Assembly: GCA_020436935.1 (NCBI GenBank) | Contig: JAGQWX010000011.1 | Span: 43,619 to 107,618 of the forward strand | DNA length: 64,000 nt | Source: Saprospiraceae bacterium | GTDB taxonomy: Bacteria; Bacteroidota; Bacteroidia; Chitinophagales; Saprospiraceae | Direction: 5' to 3' | In this document: positions 55,236 to 63,976 of the stretch, one piece after another | How positions within the stretch are numbered: the stretch's first letter is position 1 | How the letters are laid out: each line of letters starts with the position of its first letter | Translations under genes and position numbers: made by a program | Notes under the pieces: model-generated | The model's database searches: none | Seen by the model: the letters and a program-made list of their open reading frames with translations, nothing else | Told to the model about the DNA's origin: nothing

Positions 55236-55370
55236 CTGTTTCGAAAGCAGGCGGCCATCACGCAAAAAATAAGATTCACTGTATTGTGAATATGCATCTA
55301 CGGTTTTTATGATGTAAAATTTTCATCTGGCGTTGCGAGCATTCCAGTATTCACTACGTAATGAAAAAAT

Positions 55371-55631
55371 TTATTTTACAATAAGTACCGACCAAATTGT
55401 GTAAACACCAAAAATCAGCAAATAAATGGCAGCAATTCTTTTCTTGTTTTTGTATTTGCCAGACTGATATAAGAGTACCATACCCCATGCAAGTATGGCT
55501 GACAATAATATCCAATTTATGATTTCAGCAGATGTATAATCAAAAATTCGTTCAACGATTTTTGTCAATGGTTTGTACACCAGGAAGAACGCCATTAAAT
55601 ACCAAAAAGGACCTATATTATCTTTTTTCAT
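55371..55631 (-). CDS. Small membrane protein of unknown function
   Basis: An 86-residue protein with about three hydrophobic segments (FWYLMAFFLVYKPL, INWILLSAILAWGMVLLYQ, AAIYLLIFGVYTIWSVLIV) and positively charged loops. It is a stand-alone minus-strand gene, convergent with the M48 gene. No family recognised. The regular topology supports it being real. Confidence 0.6.
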   Translation of the reverse strand: MKKDNIGPFWYLMAFFLVYKPLTKIVERIFDYTSAEIINWILLSAILAWGMVLLYQSGKYKNKKRIAAIYLLIFGVYTIWSVLIVK

Positions 55632-55786
55632 TTTCTACCGTTTTGTACTGCCACTGTCACAAGCTTTACCCTCAATTAAAGAGAAATCAAAAGTACTTTT
55701 GACTACTTATAAGTGCAATGTAAATGTATAATAAACTACATGCATTATCATAGCAGCATAAAACATTTCATAAAAATAGATTCACA

Positions 55787-55828
55787 CAAAAAAAAGAGGA
55801 TTCACAGTGTCCTCACTATAAATCCTCT
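55787..55828 (-). terminator. Probable terminator of the CBS-domain gene
   Basis: On the minus strand AGAGGATT pairs with AATCCTCT around a loop that holds a second small stem (AGTG/CACT), followed by a run of T residues. It lies about 40 bases past the stop. Confidence 0.7.
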
Positions 55829-55863
55829 CGTTCGATAGGAAACCATCTCCTCTTTTGCTTTTC

Positions 55864-56304
55864 CTACATAGCTGCCCGGTGATTCAACTCGAATACCTCC
55901 GTATAAAGAATCGGGTTTCGGTATTCGCGCTTGAATTCGTACCTCAGCACATCATAAGAGGTAATGATGCCCACCAATTTTCCATCATCTACTACCGGTA
56001 AAGCATGAAATCTTCGGTCCAATAACAGTTCTGCAGCTGTACCTACCTTGTCGGTAGATTCGATTTTGACAATCCTTTTCTGCATGACGTCTTCGATTTT
56101 GACGTTTTCAGGATCAGTGACCCTACCAAGGTGTTCACTGATTTCATAACTACTGATCAGACCTACCAATTGATCATTGTCGATAACGGGTAAATGATGC
56201 AATTTTTTTGAGGCAATAATACGAACGGCATCCGCCAATGAATCTTTAGCATTAATAGACACAGGATTCCGTGTCATGATGGTGTGTACAAGTTCGTTCA
56301 TCAT
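55864..56304 (-). CDS. CBS-domain pair protein
   Basis: A 146-residue cytoplasmic protein made of two CBS domains (VHTIMTRNPVSINAKDSLAD ... VIDNDQLVGLISSYEI, then VEDVMQKRIVKIES-like ... VVDDGKLVGIITSYDVL). Such pairs bind adenosyl nucleotides and act as energy sensors. The ATG at 56304 (or 56301) begins MMNELVHTIMT, the proper start of the first CBS domain; the longer frame to 56511 adds 69 residues of AT-rich non-conserved sequence and is rejected. Partner unknown. Confidence 0.85.
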   Translation of the reverse strand: MMNELVHTIMTRNPVSINAKDSLADAVRIIASKKLHHLPVIDNDQLVGLISSYEISEHLGRVTDPENVKIEDVMQKRIVKIESTDKVGTAAELLLDRRFHALPVVDDGKLVGIITSYDVLRYEFKREYRNPILYTEVFELNHRAAM

Positions 56305-56516
56305 ATGCGGAGGATTTTTGTTCGTTATAAAGATAATTAATATTTCGTTAAAAGTCAATAGGGTACAATAAATAATTTGTAATTGCGTATACTTCTTTTT
56401 TTGATTATCCTGAATTATCCAAAGAAACAGAATATATTTTCGCCACATCGGTCGTTCGCCGGGCCGCATACATCGAAAAATCGGCCTTTTCAAAGGATTT
56501 AAACTTTTCATAGCCC

Positions 56517-56545
56517 TTTGGATATCAATATAAAATGTACCTTTG
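56517..56545 (+). promoter_or_regulatory. yidC promoter, TTTG-N17-TACCTTTG
   Basis: Both elements of the Bacteroidota housekeeping promoter are present: TTTG at 56517-56520 and TACCTTTG at 56538-56545. The ATG lies 35 bases downstream. Confidence 0.8.
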
Positions 56546-56580
56546 CCAGATTTTTAAGCACAATATTGACACAACCATAA

Positions 56581-58356
56581 ATGGATAGGAATCAGATCAT
56601 CGGTTTCATACTGATTTTTGCAACACTGCTCATCTGGACCATGACTTCATCACCCTCTAAAGAGGAGCTCCAGCAGAGACAACGCATGAAGGACTCAATA
56701 GCCCAGATAAGTGTCCAGGATACTTTTGAAGAAATTACCACAACCGTATATGTCGACACCATTGGTGACAGCACCGGAACCGTTGTCCTGAACGAAGAAA
56801 TCGTCAGCCTGGAAAACGATCTGATCAAAGTCGATATCTCCACTAAAGGTGGCCGAATCGTAGGAAGCACTTTGAAACAATATCAGCGATCAGATTTAGA
56901 ACACAGGGATGAGCTCGTTGTCCTCAATGCAGATCCTAAGAACAGATTTGAATTCGTTTTCCCTATCGGCAACCAAAATATAGGCACTTCTTCCATCTTT
57001 TTTGCACCAGAAAAAAGTGGAAATAAACTAACACTCAGAGGTGTAATGCCATCAGGTAAGCCCATCGTACAGACTTATGAATTGATAGGGGACTATACCA
57101 TTGACTATAAAGTATCTCACGGCGAGACCCTGAGCGATGCACCTCAGTTGATCTGGAACGAAACCCTGCCTAAACTTGAGAAAAGTGATGTTTACGAACA
57201 ACGTTACAGTACCGTATATTTCAAGGAAGCAGATGACAACAGCGCAGATTATTGCAGTTGTACAGGAGATGACGTAGAAGAGTTGACAGGTAAACCACTG
57301 GATTGGTTTTCTCACAGCAATCAGTTTTTCAACACTTCTTTGATGGCCAAAAACTTCAAGTTTGGCGATGCAAGGTTTGAAACTGTAATGACAGATCTGA
57401 AGCAAAACAAAAGCCTGAAGTCGATTAAATCAAAAGTGACGCTTCCTCAGGACCAAAAGTCATATGACATGACTTACTATATCGGACCGAACGAGTTTAC
57501 CAATCTTAAAGCCTTTGACAATGGCCTTGAGCAAATCATTCCATTTGGTTCAAGCATTTTTGGTACCATCAACAGATATGTGGTCAGGCCCGCATTTGAT
57601 TTCCTTTCAGGATTTATCAATAGCAAAGGTGTAGTTATCATTGTTTTGATTTTTGTGATCAAGATGTTGCTATATCCGCTTTTGTATAAAATGTTGCACT
57701 CCCAGGCAAAAATGGCGGCACTTAAGCCGGAATTGGAGGTCATCAAGAGCAAACACAAAGACGACTTACAGAAGCAACAAATGGAAAGCATGAAGGTCTA
57801 TCAGGAGTTTGGTGTGAGTCCGCTGAGCGGCTGTATGCCCATGTTGCTCCAAATGCCCATCTGGATTGCCCTGTATCGATTTTTCCCGGCATCCATCACT
57901 TTCCGAAGAGAGCCTTTCCTTTGGGCTGAAGACTTGTCGAGTTATGACTCCATCATGAACCTTGGTTTTGAAATACCTTTCTTTGGCAGCCACCTGAGTT
58001 TGTTTACCTTACTTTGGGCCATCAGTACGGTCATTTATACCTATTACAGTACCAAGAACGTGGACATGTCTGCCAACCCTGCAATGAAATATGTGCAGTA
58101 TTTCATGCCGTTGATGTTCCTCGGATTTTTCAACAGTTATGCTTCAGGTCTTACAGCATACATGTTCTTTAGTAACCTGATCAACATCATTCAGATCATA
58201 GTCACTAAAAACTTTATTCTGGACAATGATAAAATCAGAAAGGAACTCGAGATCAAAAAGTTGAAGCCAAAGAAAAAAGGTGGTTTCCAGTCTCGTTTGG
58301 AAAATGCGCTCAAACAACAACAAGAATTGTCAGCTCAAAAAGCTAAGAAAAAATAA
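56581..58356 (+). CDS. yidC: Membrane protein insertase YidC
   Basis: Inserts and folds inner-membrane proteins with or without Sec. This is a 591-residue long-form YidC: an N-terminal helix (IIGFILIFATLLIWTM), a large periplasmic beta domain to about residue 340, then the conserved five-helix core with GVVIIVLIFVIKMLLYPLLY (its hydrophilic-groove region), SGCMPMLLQMPIWIALYRFF and FMPLMFLGFFNSYASGLTAY. The C-terminus is strongly basic (lysine-rich), suited to ribosome contact. It has its own strong promoter. Confidence 0.96.
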   Translation: MDRNQIIGFILIFATLLIWTMTSSPSKEELQQRQRMKDSIAQISVQDTFEEITTTVYVDTIGDSTGTVVLNEEIVSLENDLIKVDISTKGGRIVGSTLKQYQRSDLEHRDELVVLNADPKNRFEFVFPIGNQNIGTSSIFFAPEKSGNKLTLRGVMPSGKPIVQTYELIGDYTIDYKVSHGETLSDAPQLIWNETLPKLEKSDVYEQRYSTVYFKEADDNSADYCSCTGDDVEELTGKPLDWFSHSNQFFNTSLMAKNFKFGDARFETVMTDLKQNKSLKSIKSKVTLPQDQKSYDMTYYIGPNEFTNLKAFDNGLEQIIPFGSSIFGTINRYVVRPAFDFLSGFINSKGVVIIVLIFVIKMLLYPLLYKMLHSQAKMAALKPELEVIKSKHKDDLQKQQMESMKVYQEFGVSPLSGCMPMLLQMPIWIALYRFFPASITFRREPFLWAEDLSSYDSIMNLGFEIPFFGSHLSLFTLLWAISTVIYTYYSTKNVDMSANPAMKYVQYFMPLMFLGFFNSYASGLTAYMFFSNLINIIQIIVTKNFILDNDKIRKELEIKKLKPKKKGGFQSRLENALKQQQELSAQKAKKK

Positions 58357-58440
58357 TTCTGCTTCCTGAATAAATTAAGATAAAGCATTTTGTTTCTGAA
58401 AGAAATGCCGATAGTTATATTCGCTTAAAATTTGTTGATC

Positions 58441-58947
58441 ATGGCGAGTAACTTTTATCTGTATTTCATTTCTGCAATCATTCCGCTTTTGGTGGGCTTC
58501 ATCTATTATCATCCTAAGGTATTTGGTAATACCTGGATGAAATCTGCAGGCCTGACGTCAGAGTCTCTAAGCAAAGGCAATATGGGAATTATCTTTGGAT
58601 TGACTTATTTCTTTAGTCTGGTCTTGAGTATCATGTTGCCTTCTGTTATAATACATCAAAGCCATTTAGCATCGCTATTTATGCCTGAAATCATGGACAA
58701 GACTTCACCCGAATATGGTGAGTTGACGGCACTTATGACGAAGTTGGGTGGAAAATTCAGAACTGCAGGACATGGTGTAACCCATGCAGCAATTTTTTCA
58801 ATTTTGATTGTGGGCCCCATTTTATCAATCAACGCTTTATTCGAGCGCAGAGGCTGGAAGTATGTGATCCTGCATCTCGGGTACTGGACCATAACCTTTA
58901 TGTTGATGGGAGCATTGCTGTGTCATTACCTTGTATTTACAATGTAA
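58441..58947 (+). CDS. DUF1761 family membrane protein
   Basis: A 168-residue membrane protein with four hydrophobic segments: FYLYFISAIIPLLVGFIYY, MGIIFGLTYFFSLVLSIMLP, GVTHAAIFSILIVGPILSI and YVILHLGYWTITFMLMGALL. The pattern and the WMKSAGLT motif match DUF1761. Function unknown. The ATG at 58441 is preferred to the upstream TTG at 58432. A near-consensus TATATTCG lies just upstream. Convergent with the rhomboid gene four bases away. Confidence 0.8.
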   Translation: MASNFYLYFISAIIPLLVGFIYYHPKVFGNTWMKSAGLTSESLSKGNMGIIFGLTYFFSLVLSIMLPSVIIHQSHLASLFMPEIMDKTSPEYGELTALMTKLGGKFRTAGHGVTHAAIFSILIVGPILSINALFERRGWKYVILHLGYWTITFMLMGALLCHYLVFTM

Positions 58948-58951
58948 TGGT

Positions 58952-59647
58952 TTATTGTTCTTCCTCTCCGGCCAGCTGGTCCAGCCATCGCTGATATCGT
59001 GTCTTTACAAAAGTATCACGGGGCAGAAAGTATTGTCTTGCCACTGGTTCTGTGATAGGTGTATCACTGTAATCTTCGAAGTTTTCCTTGACACCTTTTA
59101 ATAGAAATGCGATCACTAAGCCTACTGCGGAACCCAGCATATGGCTTTCCCAGGATACTCCTTCCTCTTGCTGAAAGCCAACAAAGTAACTGCTATAAAT
59201 GGCGAGCATCAAAAGAGACAGCATAGTAGACAAGGAGTTTCTTTTAAATAAACCAGATCCCAGAATAAAAGCTATTAAGGCATATACTACACCACTTGCC
59301 CCAATGTGATAGGAGGGTCGTGCAAACATCCACACCAAAAACCCGGTAAGAACCCAGGAAACTACTACTACCGAAAGTGCAACTCTTTTGTAAAAAGTGA
59401 ATATTAAAACCAAGGTTACGACCAATGGAAACGTGTTGCTGATCAGATGGTCCCAGGAACCATGAATGAATGGGCCTGTAAAAATTCCACCCCAGCCATC
59501 AGCAGCACGGGGGTATATGCCAAATCTTGTCAGCCTGAAGCCACTGTTGACTTCATAAAGCTTGACCAACCACAAAATGGATACAAACAATAATGTTGAA
59601 ATCACGGTCAGATAAAAAGACCGCCACGCTTTTTGTTGTTCAGACAT
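58952..59647 (-). CDS. Rhomboid family intramembrane serine protease
   Basis: A 231-residue membrane protease. Catalytic elements are visible: HGSWDHLISN (60s, oxyanion-side His and Asn71), the nucleophile Ser118 in HIGASGVVYAL, and the catalytic His169 in ESHMLGSAVG. The six-helix rhomboid core is present, with a short cytoplasmic C-terminus. It should cleave single-pass membrane proteins within the bilayer; targets are unknown. The start lies one base from the end of the upstream gene, so it is co-transcribed with the 253-residue protein. Confidence 0.9.
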   Translation of the reverse strand: MSEQQKAWRSFYLTVISTLLFVSILWLVKLYEVNSGFRLTRFGIYPRAADGWGGIFTGPFIHGSWDHLISNTFPLVVTLVLIFTFYKRVALSVVVVSWVLTGFLVWMFARPSYHIGASGVVYALIAFILGSGLFKRNSLSTMLSLLMLAIYSSYFVGFQQEEGVSWESHMLGSAVGLVIAFLLKGVKENFEDYSDTPITEPVARQYFLPRDTFVKTRYQRWLDQLAGEEEQ

Positions 59648-60409
59648 CTATTGATACCTTCTGGAAATAAGCCTGACAAATTGATGGGCTTTGTTCCATT
59701 TTTGGTCGCTATCCCATCGCATATCTTTTGCAACTCCAGTGATGAGATGAGCTCTTGCTTCAGTAAATGAACTCATGCTGTTCAGTTTTGTAATGGTATT
59801 GTTGAACAATTCCATATTACCTCCAAAAAGCTCATTGAGATTGAAGAGACGTTCATTGATGCCCATAGCTTTGGATATGTCTTCTATTTTGCTCATAGCA
59901 AGTTTATCAGAAAGGTCCACCGCTTTGTTGATGATGAATAACCTTTCCATTTCAAGGCTGATATCGCCGGGTACTTCTATTTTTGGAGCTTCCCTTACAG
60001 GCTCGAAGACAAGCTCCTCAATAACTTCAGTTTTAACCTGTGAAGACATCGAACTTCCATTTGATGAAGGGGTAACAGTCAGCACAGGTTCACTCATAGG
60101 TTCAGGAACCTGAACAACTGGAGCCTCATAGGTGACCTCAGCCACTTTAGTTTCTACAACAAATTCCTGAATAGGAGGCAAGGTCTCTTTTGGAAGCTGT
60201 ATGACCGGAGTTGGAGATTCCGATTTTAACAGTTCCGATACATTTGCAGGACCGGGACTTGCGTCTGACTCCTTCACTAATTCATAAAGATCCCGGATAT
60301 ATCCGAGCAATAAGTCCTTTTCAATATTGCTGATTTTACCGTCTTCTTTAAATGCGTCAAAAACAGTAATTATTTTTTTGAGTCTTCGCTCGACTTTTTC
60401 GATGTCCAT
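59648..60409 (-). CDS. Conserved hypothetical protein with a Pro/Glu-rich linker
   Basis: A 253-residue protein, starting MDIEKVERRLKKIITVFDAF; the upstream in-frame ATG at 60460 adds 17 non-conserved residues and is not used. A helical N-terminal region (about 1-60) is followed by a low-complexity linker rich in Pro, Val, Glu and Ser, then a conserved-looking helical C-terminal domain (MERLFIINKAVDLSDKLAMS ... WNKAHQFVRLISRRYQ). Function unknown. It is encoded directly before rhomboid, as a probable operon. Confidence 0.7.
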   Translation of the reverse strand: MDIEKVERRLKKIITVFDAFKEDGKISNIEKDLLLGYIRDLYELVKESDASPGPANVSELLKSESPTPVIQLPKETLPPIQEFVVETKVAEVTYEAPVVQVPEPMSEPVLTVTPSSNGSSMSSQVKTEVIEELVFEPVREAPKIEVPGDISLEMERLFIINKAVDLSDKLAMSKIEDISKAMGINERLFNLNELFGGNMELFNNTITKLNSMSSFTEARAHLITGVAKDMRWDSDQKWNKAHQFVRLISRRYQ

Positions 60410-60520
60410 GATATAACATTTAGCACTAAGGTTCAACAAACAAAAATCTTCGCAACACATGTCGGGAATGTGTTATGAATACAACAATTTTCGTGGCTCG
60501 ATTATTTTATGTCGAGTATA

Positions 60521-61588
60521 TTATTTAAATAAATTTTCAACTATTGTGCTGTCTATCCGCTGTTTAAAGCCTTCAGTAAGGTAATATTTGAAGTCTGACT
60601 TATCCTCATTTGCAAAAATGAAACAAGCATCCAAATCCGGGTGCGCCTGAATCAGCTTTATTGATTTCTCAAGTCCAAGTACCATACACGCAGTAGCATA
60701 AGCATCCGCTGTGAGACAATCATTGGCTATTACAGACGCACTGAGTATATCGCTGGGATATGACAAGCCTGTTTTGGGGTTGACAATATGTGCGTATACA
60801 ATTTCGCCACTTTCATAAAAATTTCTGTAATTGCCACTTGTAGCCATTGCCTTTTCACTAAGATTTACCGGCAATTGCACTTCATCAAGCCCTGCGCCCA
60901 TGGTCGGTTTATTGATGCCAATTACCCAGGCATCACCTTTTTCGTTGACCCCACTGGTAACAATTTCTCCACCTATTTCAACCATATAATTTTCAATACC
61001 CAAACTGGCCAACATCGATGCAACCACATCAACTCCATGACCTTTCGCAGAGGCACTCAAGTCTATTTGCATTCCTGGCCTCTCCTTGAATATGCAGATC
61101 GAATCATTTTTCCCAAGGATACCAATGCCTTTATAGTTGACGAGAGATTTGAGAGAGTCCAATACGTTTTGATCAGGTTGTTGCACTTGTTTTCTTTCAC
61201 CATAACCAAAACCCCAGTAGTTGACCAAAGGCATAACAGTAGGGTCAAAATACCCGTCTGTTTCCTTGGCGATTTCAAGGGCACGGCTCAGAGACTCAAT
61301 AAAGAACTGGTCTTCTGTTCTGGGATAACAATAGGAAGTCGCACTCTTATTGGATTTTGAGATAGTAGATGTTGGTATATAGGTAGAAACACTATTGTTG
61401 AATTTCACCAGTAGGGAATCAATTTCATCCTTCAGTGAAGCAGGAGCATCATACACAATGTGATAAGTAGTACCCATAGTCTGGCCTTCGACCCGTGAGT
61501 ACTGTTGTAATGTCTCCTTTATTTCTTGTTTGCAGGAAACCAAAGAAAATGTCAAAATCAATAATGGGGCGAAATAGATTCTTTTCAT
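60521..61588 (-). CDS. apbE: FAD:protein FMN transferase ApbE
   Basis: Attaches FMN covalently to threonine residues of membrane redox proteins such as NqrB/C and RnfG. A 355-residue lipoprotein (lipobox LILTFSLVSC). ApbE landmarks are GQTMGTTYHIVY, TDGYFDPTVMPLVN, LSASAKGHGVDVV, MVEIGGEIVTSG and the Mg-binding NPKTGLSYPSD ... DCLTADAYATACMVLG. It is followed upstream by terC on the same strand (8-base spacing). Its flavoprotein clients are not in this window. Confidence 0.95.
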   Translation of the reverse strand: MKRIYFAPLLILTFSLVSCKQEIKETLQQYSRVEGQTMGTTYHIVYDAPASLKDEIDSLLVKFNNSVSTYIPTSTISKSNKSATSYCYPRTEDQFFIESLSRALEIAKETDGYFDPTVMPLVNYWGFGYGERKQVQQPDQNVLDSLKSLVNYKGIGILGKNDSICIFKERPGMQIDLSASAKGHGVDVVASMLASLGIENYMVEIGGEIVTSGVNEKGDAWVIGINKPTMGAGLDEVQLPVNLSEKAMATSGNYRNFYESGEIVYAHIVNPKTGLSYPSDILSASVIANDCLTADAYATACMVLGLEKSIKLIQAHPDLDACFIFANEDKSDFKYYLTEGFKQRIDSTIVENLFK

Positions 61589-61596
61589 GGTGTTGT

Positions 61597-62451
61597 TTAT
61601 AATAATCCTTTTCCTTCAGCATCCTCGGAGGCGCCATGCAATTTTACAGGAACTTGTTTTTTGCGCAACTTCATATTGAGTACTTCCACCAGCAATGAAA
61701 ATGCTATTGCAAAATAGAGATAACCTTTTGGTACGGCACCAACTTCAGAGTCAAATAATTTGAAATGCGCAAGGTGGGCACCCTCTATAATAAGCATAAA
61801 CCCAATCAATATCAAAAACGCAAGACCCAACATTTGAATTGTCGGGTGTTTACTCACGAACCGACCAACAGGGACTGCAAATAGCATCATCAGCAAAACA
61901 GAGAGTACAACTGCAATGATCATGATGATGAGTGCACCATAAAGTCCATTCGTCATACCTACTGCTGTAAGTATACTATCAAATGAAAAAACTATATTGA
62001 TCAATGTAATTTGAATGATGGCTGCCTGTAAGCTGGATTTTTTTGGTGCACTTTCATCCACACCGGAACCTTCGAGTTTGTGATGAATTTCCGTAACACT
62101 CTTATACAATAAGAATATACCCCCTAAAACGAGGATGATGCTTTGTCCCGAAATTCCAAATTCAAGATATTCTCCATGGAAAGAAAACCATGGTTCACTC
62201 ATACCTATAAGAATCGAGATTCCAAAAAGGAGAATGATCCTGAAAACCATAGCCAGTAGGAGACCAATATTGGTAGCCTTTTTCTGGTCTTTTTCATCCA
62301 GTTTTGAACTGGCAATTGAAATGAATATGATGTTATCCACTCCCAGGACAATTTCCAAGAAAGTCAGCGTAAGCAAGCTCAAGATGACTGCACCACTCAA
62401 AAAGTTGGGTATTTCAAGAGACAACAATGACATGAAATGACTCATAAGCAT
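61597..62451 (-). CDS. TerC family membrane protein
   Basis: A 284-residue integral membrane protein of the TerC family (metal/tellurite-resistance-like, now linked to metal-ion handling and membrane protein metalation). Landmarks are LEIVLGVDNIIFISI, NIGLLLAMVFRIILLFGIS and NIVFSFDSILTAVGMT, with the acidic residues in transmembrane helices that bind cations. The C-terminus is hydrophilic. Several ATG codons near the start (62451, 62445) are possible. It is probably transcribed with apbE. Confidence 0.9.
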   Translation of the reverse strand: MLMSHFMSLLSLEIPNFLSGAVILSLLTLTFLEIVLGVDNIIFISIASSKLDEKDQKKATNIGLLLAMVFRIILLFGISILIGMSEPWFSFHGEYLEFGISGQSIILVLGGIFLLYKSVTEIHHKLEGSGVDESAPKKSSLQAAIIQITLINIVFSFDSILTAVGMTNGLYGALIIMIIAVVLSVLLMMLFAVPVGRFVSKHPTIQMLGLAFLILIGFMLIIEGAHLAHFKLFDSEVGAVPKGYLYFAIAFSLLVEVLNMKLRKKQVPVKLHGASEDAEGKGLL

Positions 62452-62609
62452 GATGAAATTTAAAGGTCTTAATTTGATATGCTAAGGTACGTTCTACAAA
62501 TGCTTTGAGGAAGAAATTATTGGCAAATCCCGTATTTGAAGAGACGAATTATTTCAGAACTTATTGAAAATTTAAAATTTTCTTAAATTATAATTGAGAG
62601 TCAGGGACC

Positions 62610-62617
62610 TATATTTG
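62610..62617 (+). promoter_or_regulatory. -7 promoter box TATATTTG for the DUF2911 gene
   Basis: A perfect TAnnTTTG match about 40 bases upstream of the ATG at 62658. Confidence 0.6.
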
Positions 62618-62657
62618 CCGCGCATATAATTTTTGCAACAAAGAAACTTAATTAAAG

Positions 62658-63503
62658 ATGAAAAAATCGTTATTCACACTCCTGGTTGGAGTGATTTTTA
62701 TGACCACAAACCTGATGGCACAAATCCAAACACCTTCTGCCAGCCCTGCAGCAACTGTATCTCAAAGATTTGGTCTTACTGATGTTAAAGTAGAATACTC
62801 AAGACCTGCTATGAAGGGAAGGACAATTTTCGCAAAAGATGGTCTCGTAAGTTTTGACAATATCTGGAGAACTGGAGCCAATAATGCAACAAAGATTGAC
62901 TTTAGCACAGATGTTACTGTCGAGGGAAAGCCTTTGAAGAGGGGATCATACGCCATACTTACCAAACCATCAACAGCAAGCTGGGAGGTTTATTTTTACG
63001 ATTACACCGATGGCAATTGGGGAGGATATGTTGAAAAGACGCCGGCAGTAAGTGTAAAAGTTGTACCTGCAATGGTTTCTCCTAAGGTAGAATCCTTTTC
63101 TATTGGTTTTGACAACATCACCAGCTCAGGCGCAACTTTGCAGATGGCATGGGATAAAACCCTGGTACCTGTAAAAATTGAGACAGAAGTTGATAAAGCG
63201 GTTATGGCGAGCATCAACAGAGTTATGGGAGGACCAAGCTCAAATGACTACTATGCAGCTGCAACCTATTACCATGAATCCGGCAAAGACCTCAAACAAG
63301 CTTTGGAATGGATCAAAAAAGCAAACGAAGGCAGCAATAAAATGTACTGGCAAGTAAGGAGAGAAGCACTTATCCTTGCCGACCTGGGTATGAAAAAAGA
63401 GGCCATTGCGGCAGCAAAACTTTCAGGAGAACTTGCAAAGACAGCGGGCAATGCGGAATACGTCAAAATGAATGAGCAGTCTGTTAAGGACTGGAGCATG
63501 TAA
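62658..63503 (+). CDS. DUF2911 exported protein with TPR-like C-terminus
   Basis: A 281-residue secreted protein of a family common in Bacteroidota. A signal peptide (to about residue 21, TTNLMAQ) is followed by the DUF2911 domain with VSQRFGLTDVKVEYSRPAMKG, NIWRTGANNATKIDFS and GSYAILTKPS. The last 100 residues form TPR-like helices (YYAAATYYHESGKDLKQALE ... LILADLGMKKEAIAAAKLS). Function unknown. It has its own promoter and is followed by a perfect 11-bp hairpin. Confidence 0.87.
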   Translation: MKKSLFTLLVGVIFMTTNLMAQIQTPSASPAATVSQRFGLTDVKVEYSRPAMKGRTIFAKDGLVSFDNIWRTGANNATKIDFSTDVTVEGKPLKRGSYAILTKPSTASWEVYFYDYTDGNWGGYVEKTPAVSVKVVPAMVSPKVESFSIGFDNITSSGATLQMAWDKTLVPVKIETEVDKAVMASINRVMGGPSSNDYYAAATYYHESGKDLKQALEWIKKANEGSNKMYWQVRREALILADLGMKKEAIAAAKLSGELAKTAGNAEYVKMNEQSVKDWSM

Positions 63504-63524
63504 TCGCTGCAAAGAAGGAAAAGA

Positions 63525-63557
63525 TAAGGTGGATGTGGAATTTCCTCATCCACCTTA
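63525..63557 (+). terminator. Hairpin after the DUF2911 gene
   Basis: TAAGGTGGATG pairs perfectly with CATCCACCTTA around an 11-base loop, 22 bases after the stop. The T-run is not immediate but AT-rich sequence follows. Confidence 0.65.
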
Positions 63558-63595
63558 CCCAAAAGAAATAAAAAAATTATTTTTTATAAAAGTGC

Positions 63596-63625
63596 TTTGA
63601 ATGTTCCAGAAATGTAATATTTTTG
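63596..63625 (+). promoter_or_regulatory. tRNA operon promoter, TTTG-N18-TATTTTTG
   Basis: TTTG at 63596-63599 and TATTTTTG at 63618-63625 form a complete Bacteroidota housekeeping promoter. The first tRNA begins 50 bases downstream. Confidence 0.8.
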
Positions 63626-63674
63626 CACCACTTTTAGGAAAAGCATCTAAAAGTTAATTGAAATAATTGGTTTT

Positions 63675-63748
63675 GCCGGTGTAGCTCAGTTGGCCAGAGC
63701 AGCTGATTTGTAATCAGCTGGTCGGGGGTTCGAATCCCTCCACCGGCT
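63675..63748 (+). tRNA. tRNA-Thr(TGT)
   Basis: A 74-base cloverleaf: acceptor GCCGGTG pairs with CACCGGC; anticodon stem GCTGA/TCAGC with loop TTTGTAA, anticodon TGT at 63709-63711; T-loop GTTCGAATCC. The 3' CCA is not encoded (CTCA follows). Confidence 0.96.
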
Positions 63749-63781
63749 CAAAATGGAAGACTCCATAGCGGAGTTTTATAA

Positions 63782-63866
63782 GGGGGTGCGCCGAAGTTGG
63801 AGAGACGGGGCAGACTGTAAATCTGTTGCTTAGGCTGAGTAGGTTCGAATCCCACCACCCCCACCA
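63782..63866 (+). tRNA. tRNA-Tyr(GTA)
   Basis: A class II tRNA with acceptor GGGGGTG pairing with CACCCCC, anticodon loop CTGTAAA (anticodon GTA at 63817-63819), a long variable arm, and T-loop GTTCGAATCC. Unlike its neighbours it encodes the 3' ACCA end (63863-63866). Confidence 0.95.
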
Positions 63867-63903
63867 TTATTTGAAATTTTGATTTCAAAAGAAGAAATAG
63901 CAG

Positions 63904-63976
63904 GCGGGAGTAGCTCAGTTGGTAGAGCATCAGCCTTCCAAGCTGAGGGTCGCGAGTTCGAGTCTCGTCTCCCGCT
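63904..63976 (+). tRNA. tRNA-Gly(TCC)
   Basis: A 73-base cloverleaf: acceptor GCGGGAG pairs with CTCCCGC; anticodon stem TCAGC/GCTGA with loop CTTCCAA, anticodon TCC at 63937-63939; T-loop GTTCGAGTCT. CCA is not encoded. Confidence 0.96.

Noticed and set aside
56305..56511. 69-residue N-terminal extension of the CBS protein
   Set aside because: AT-rich, not CBS-like, and reaches into the yidC promoter region; the start at 56304 fits the domain.
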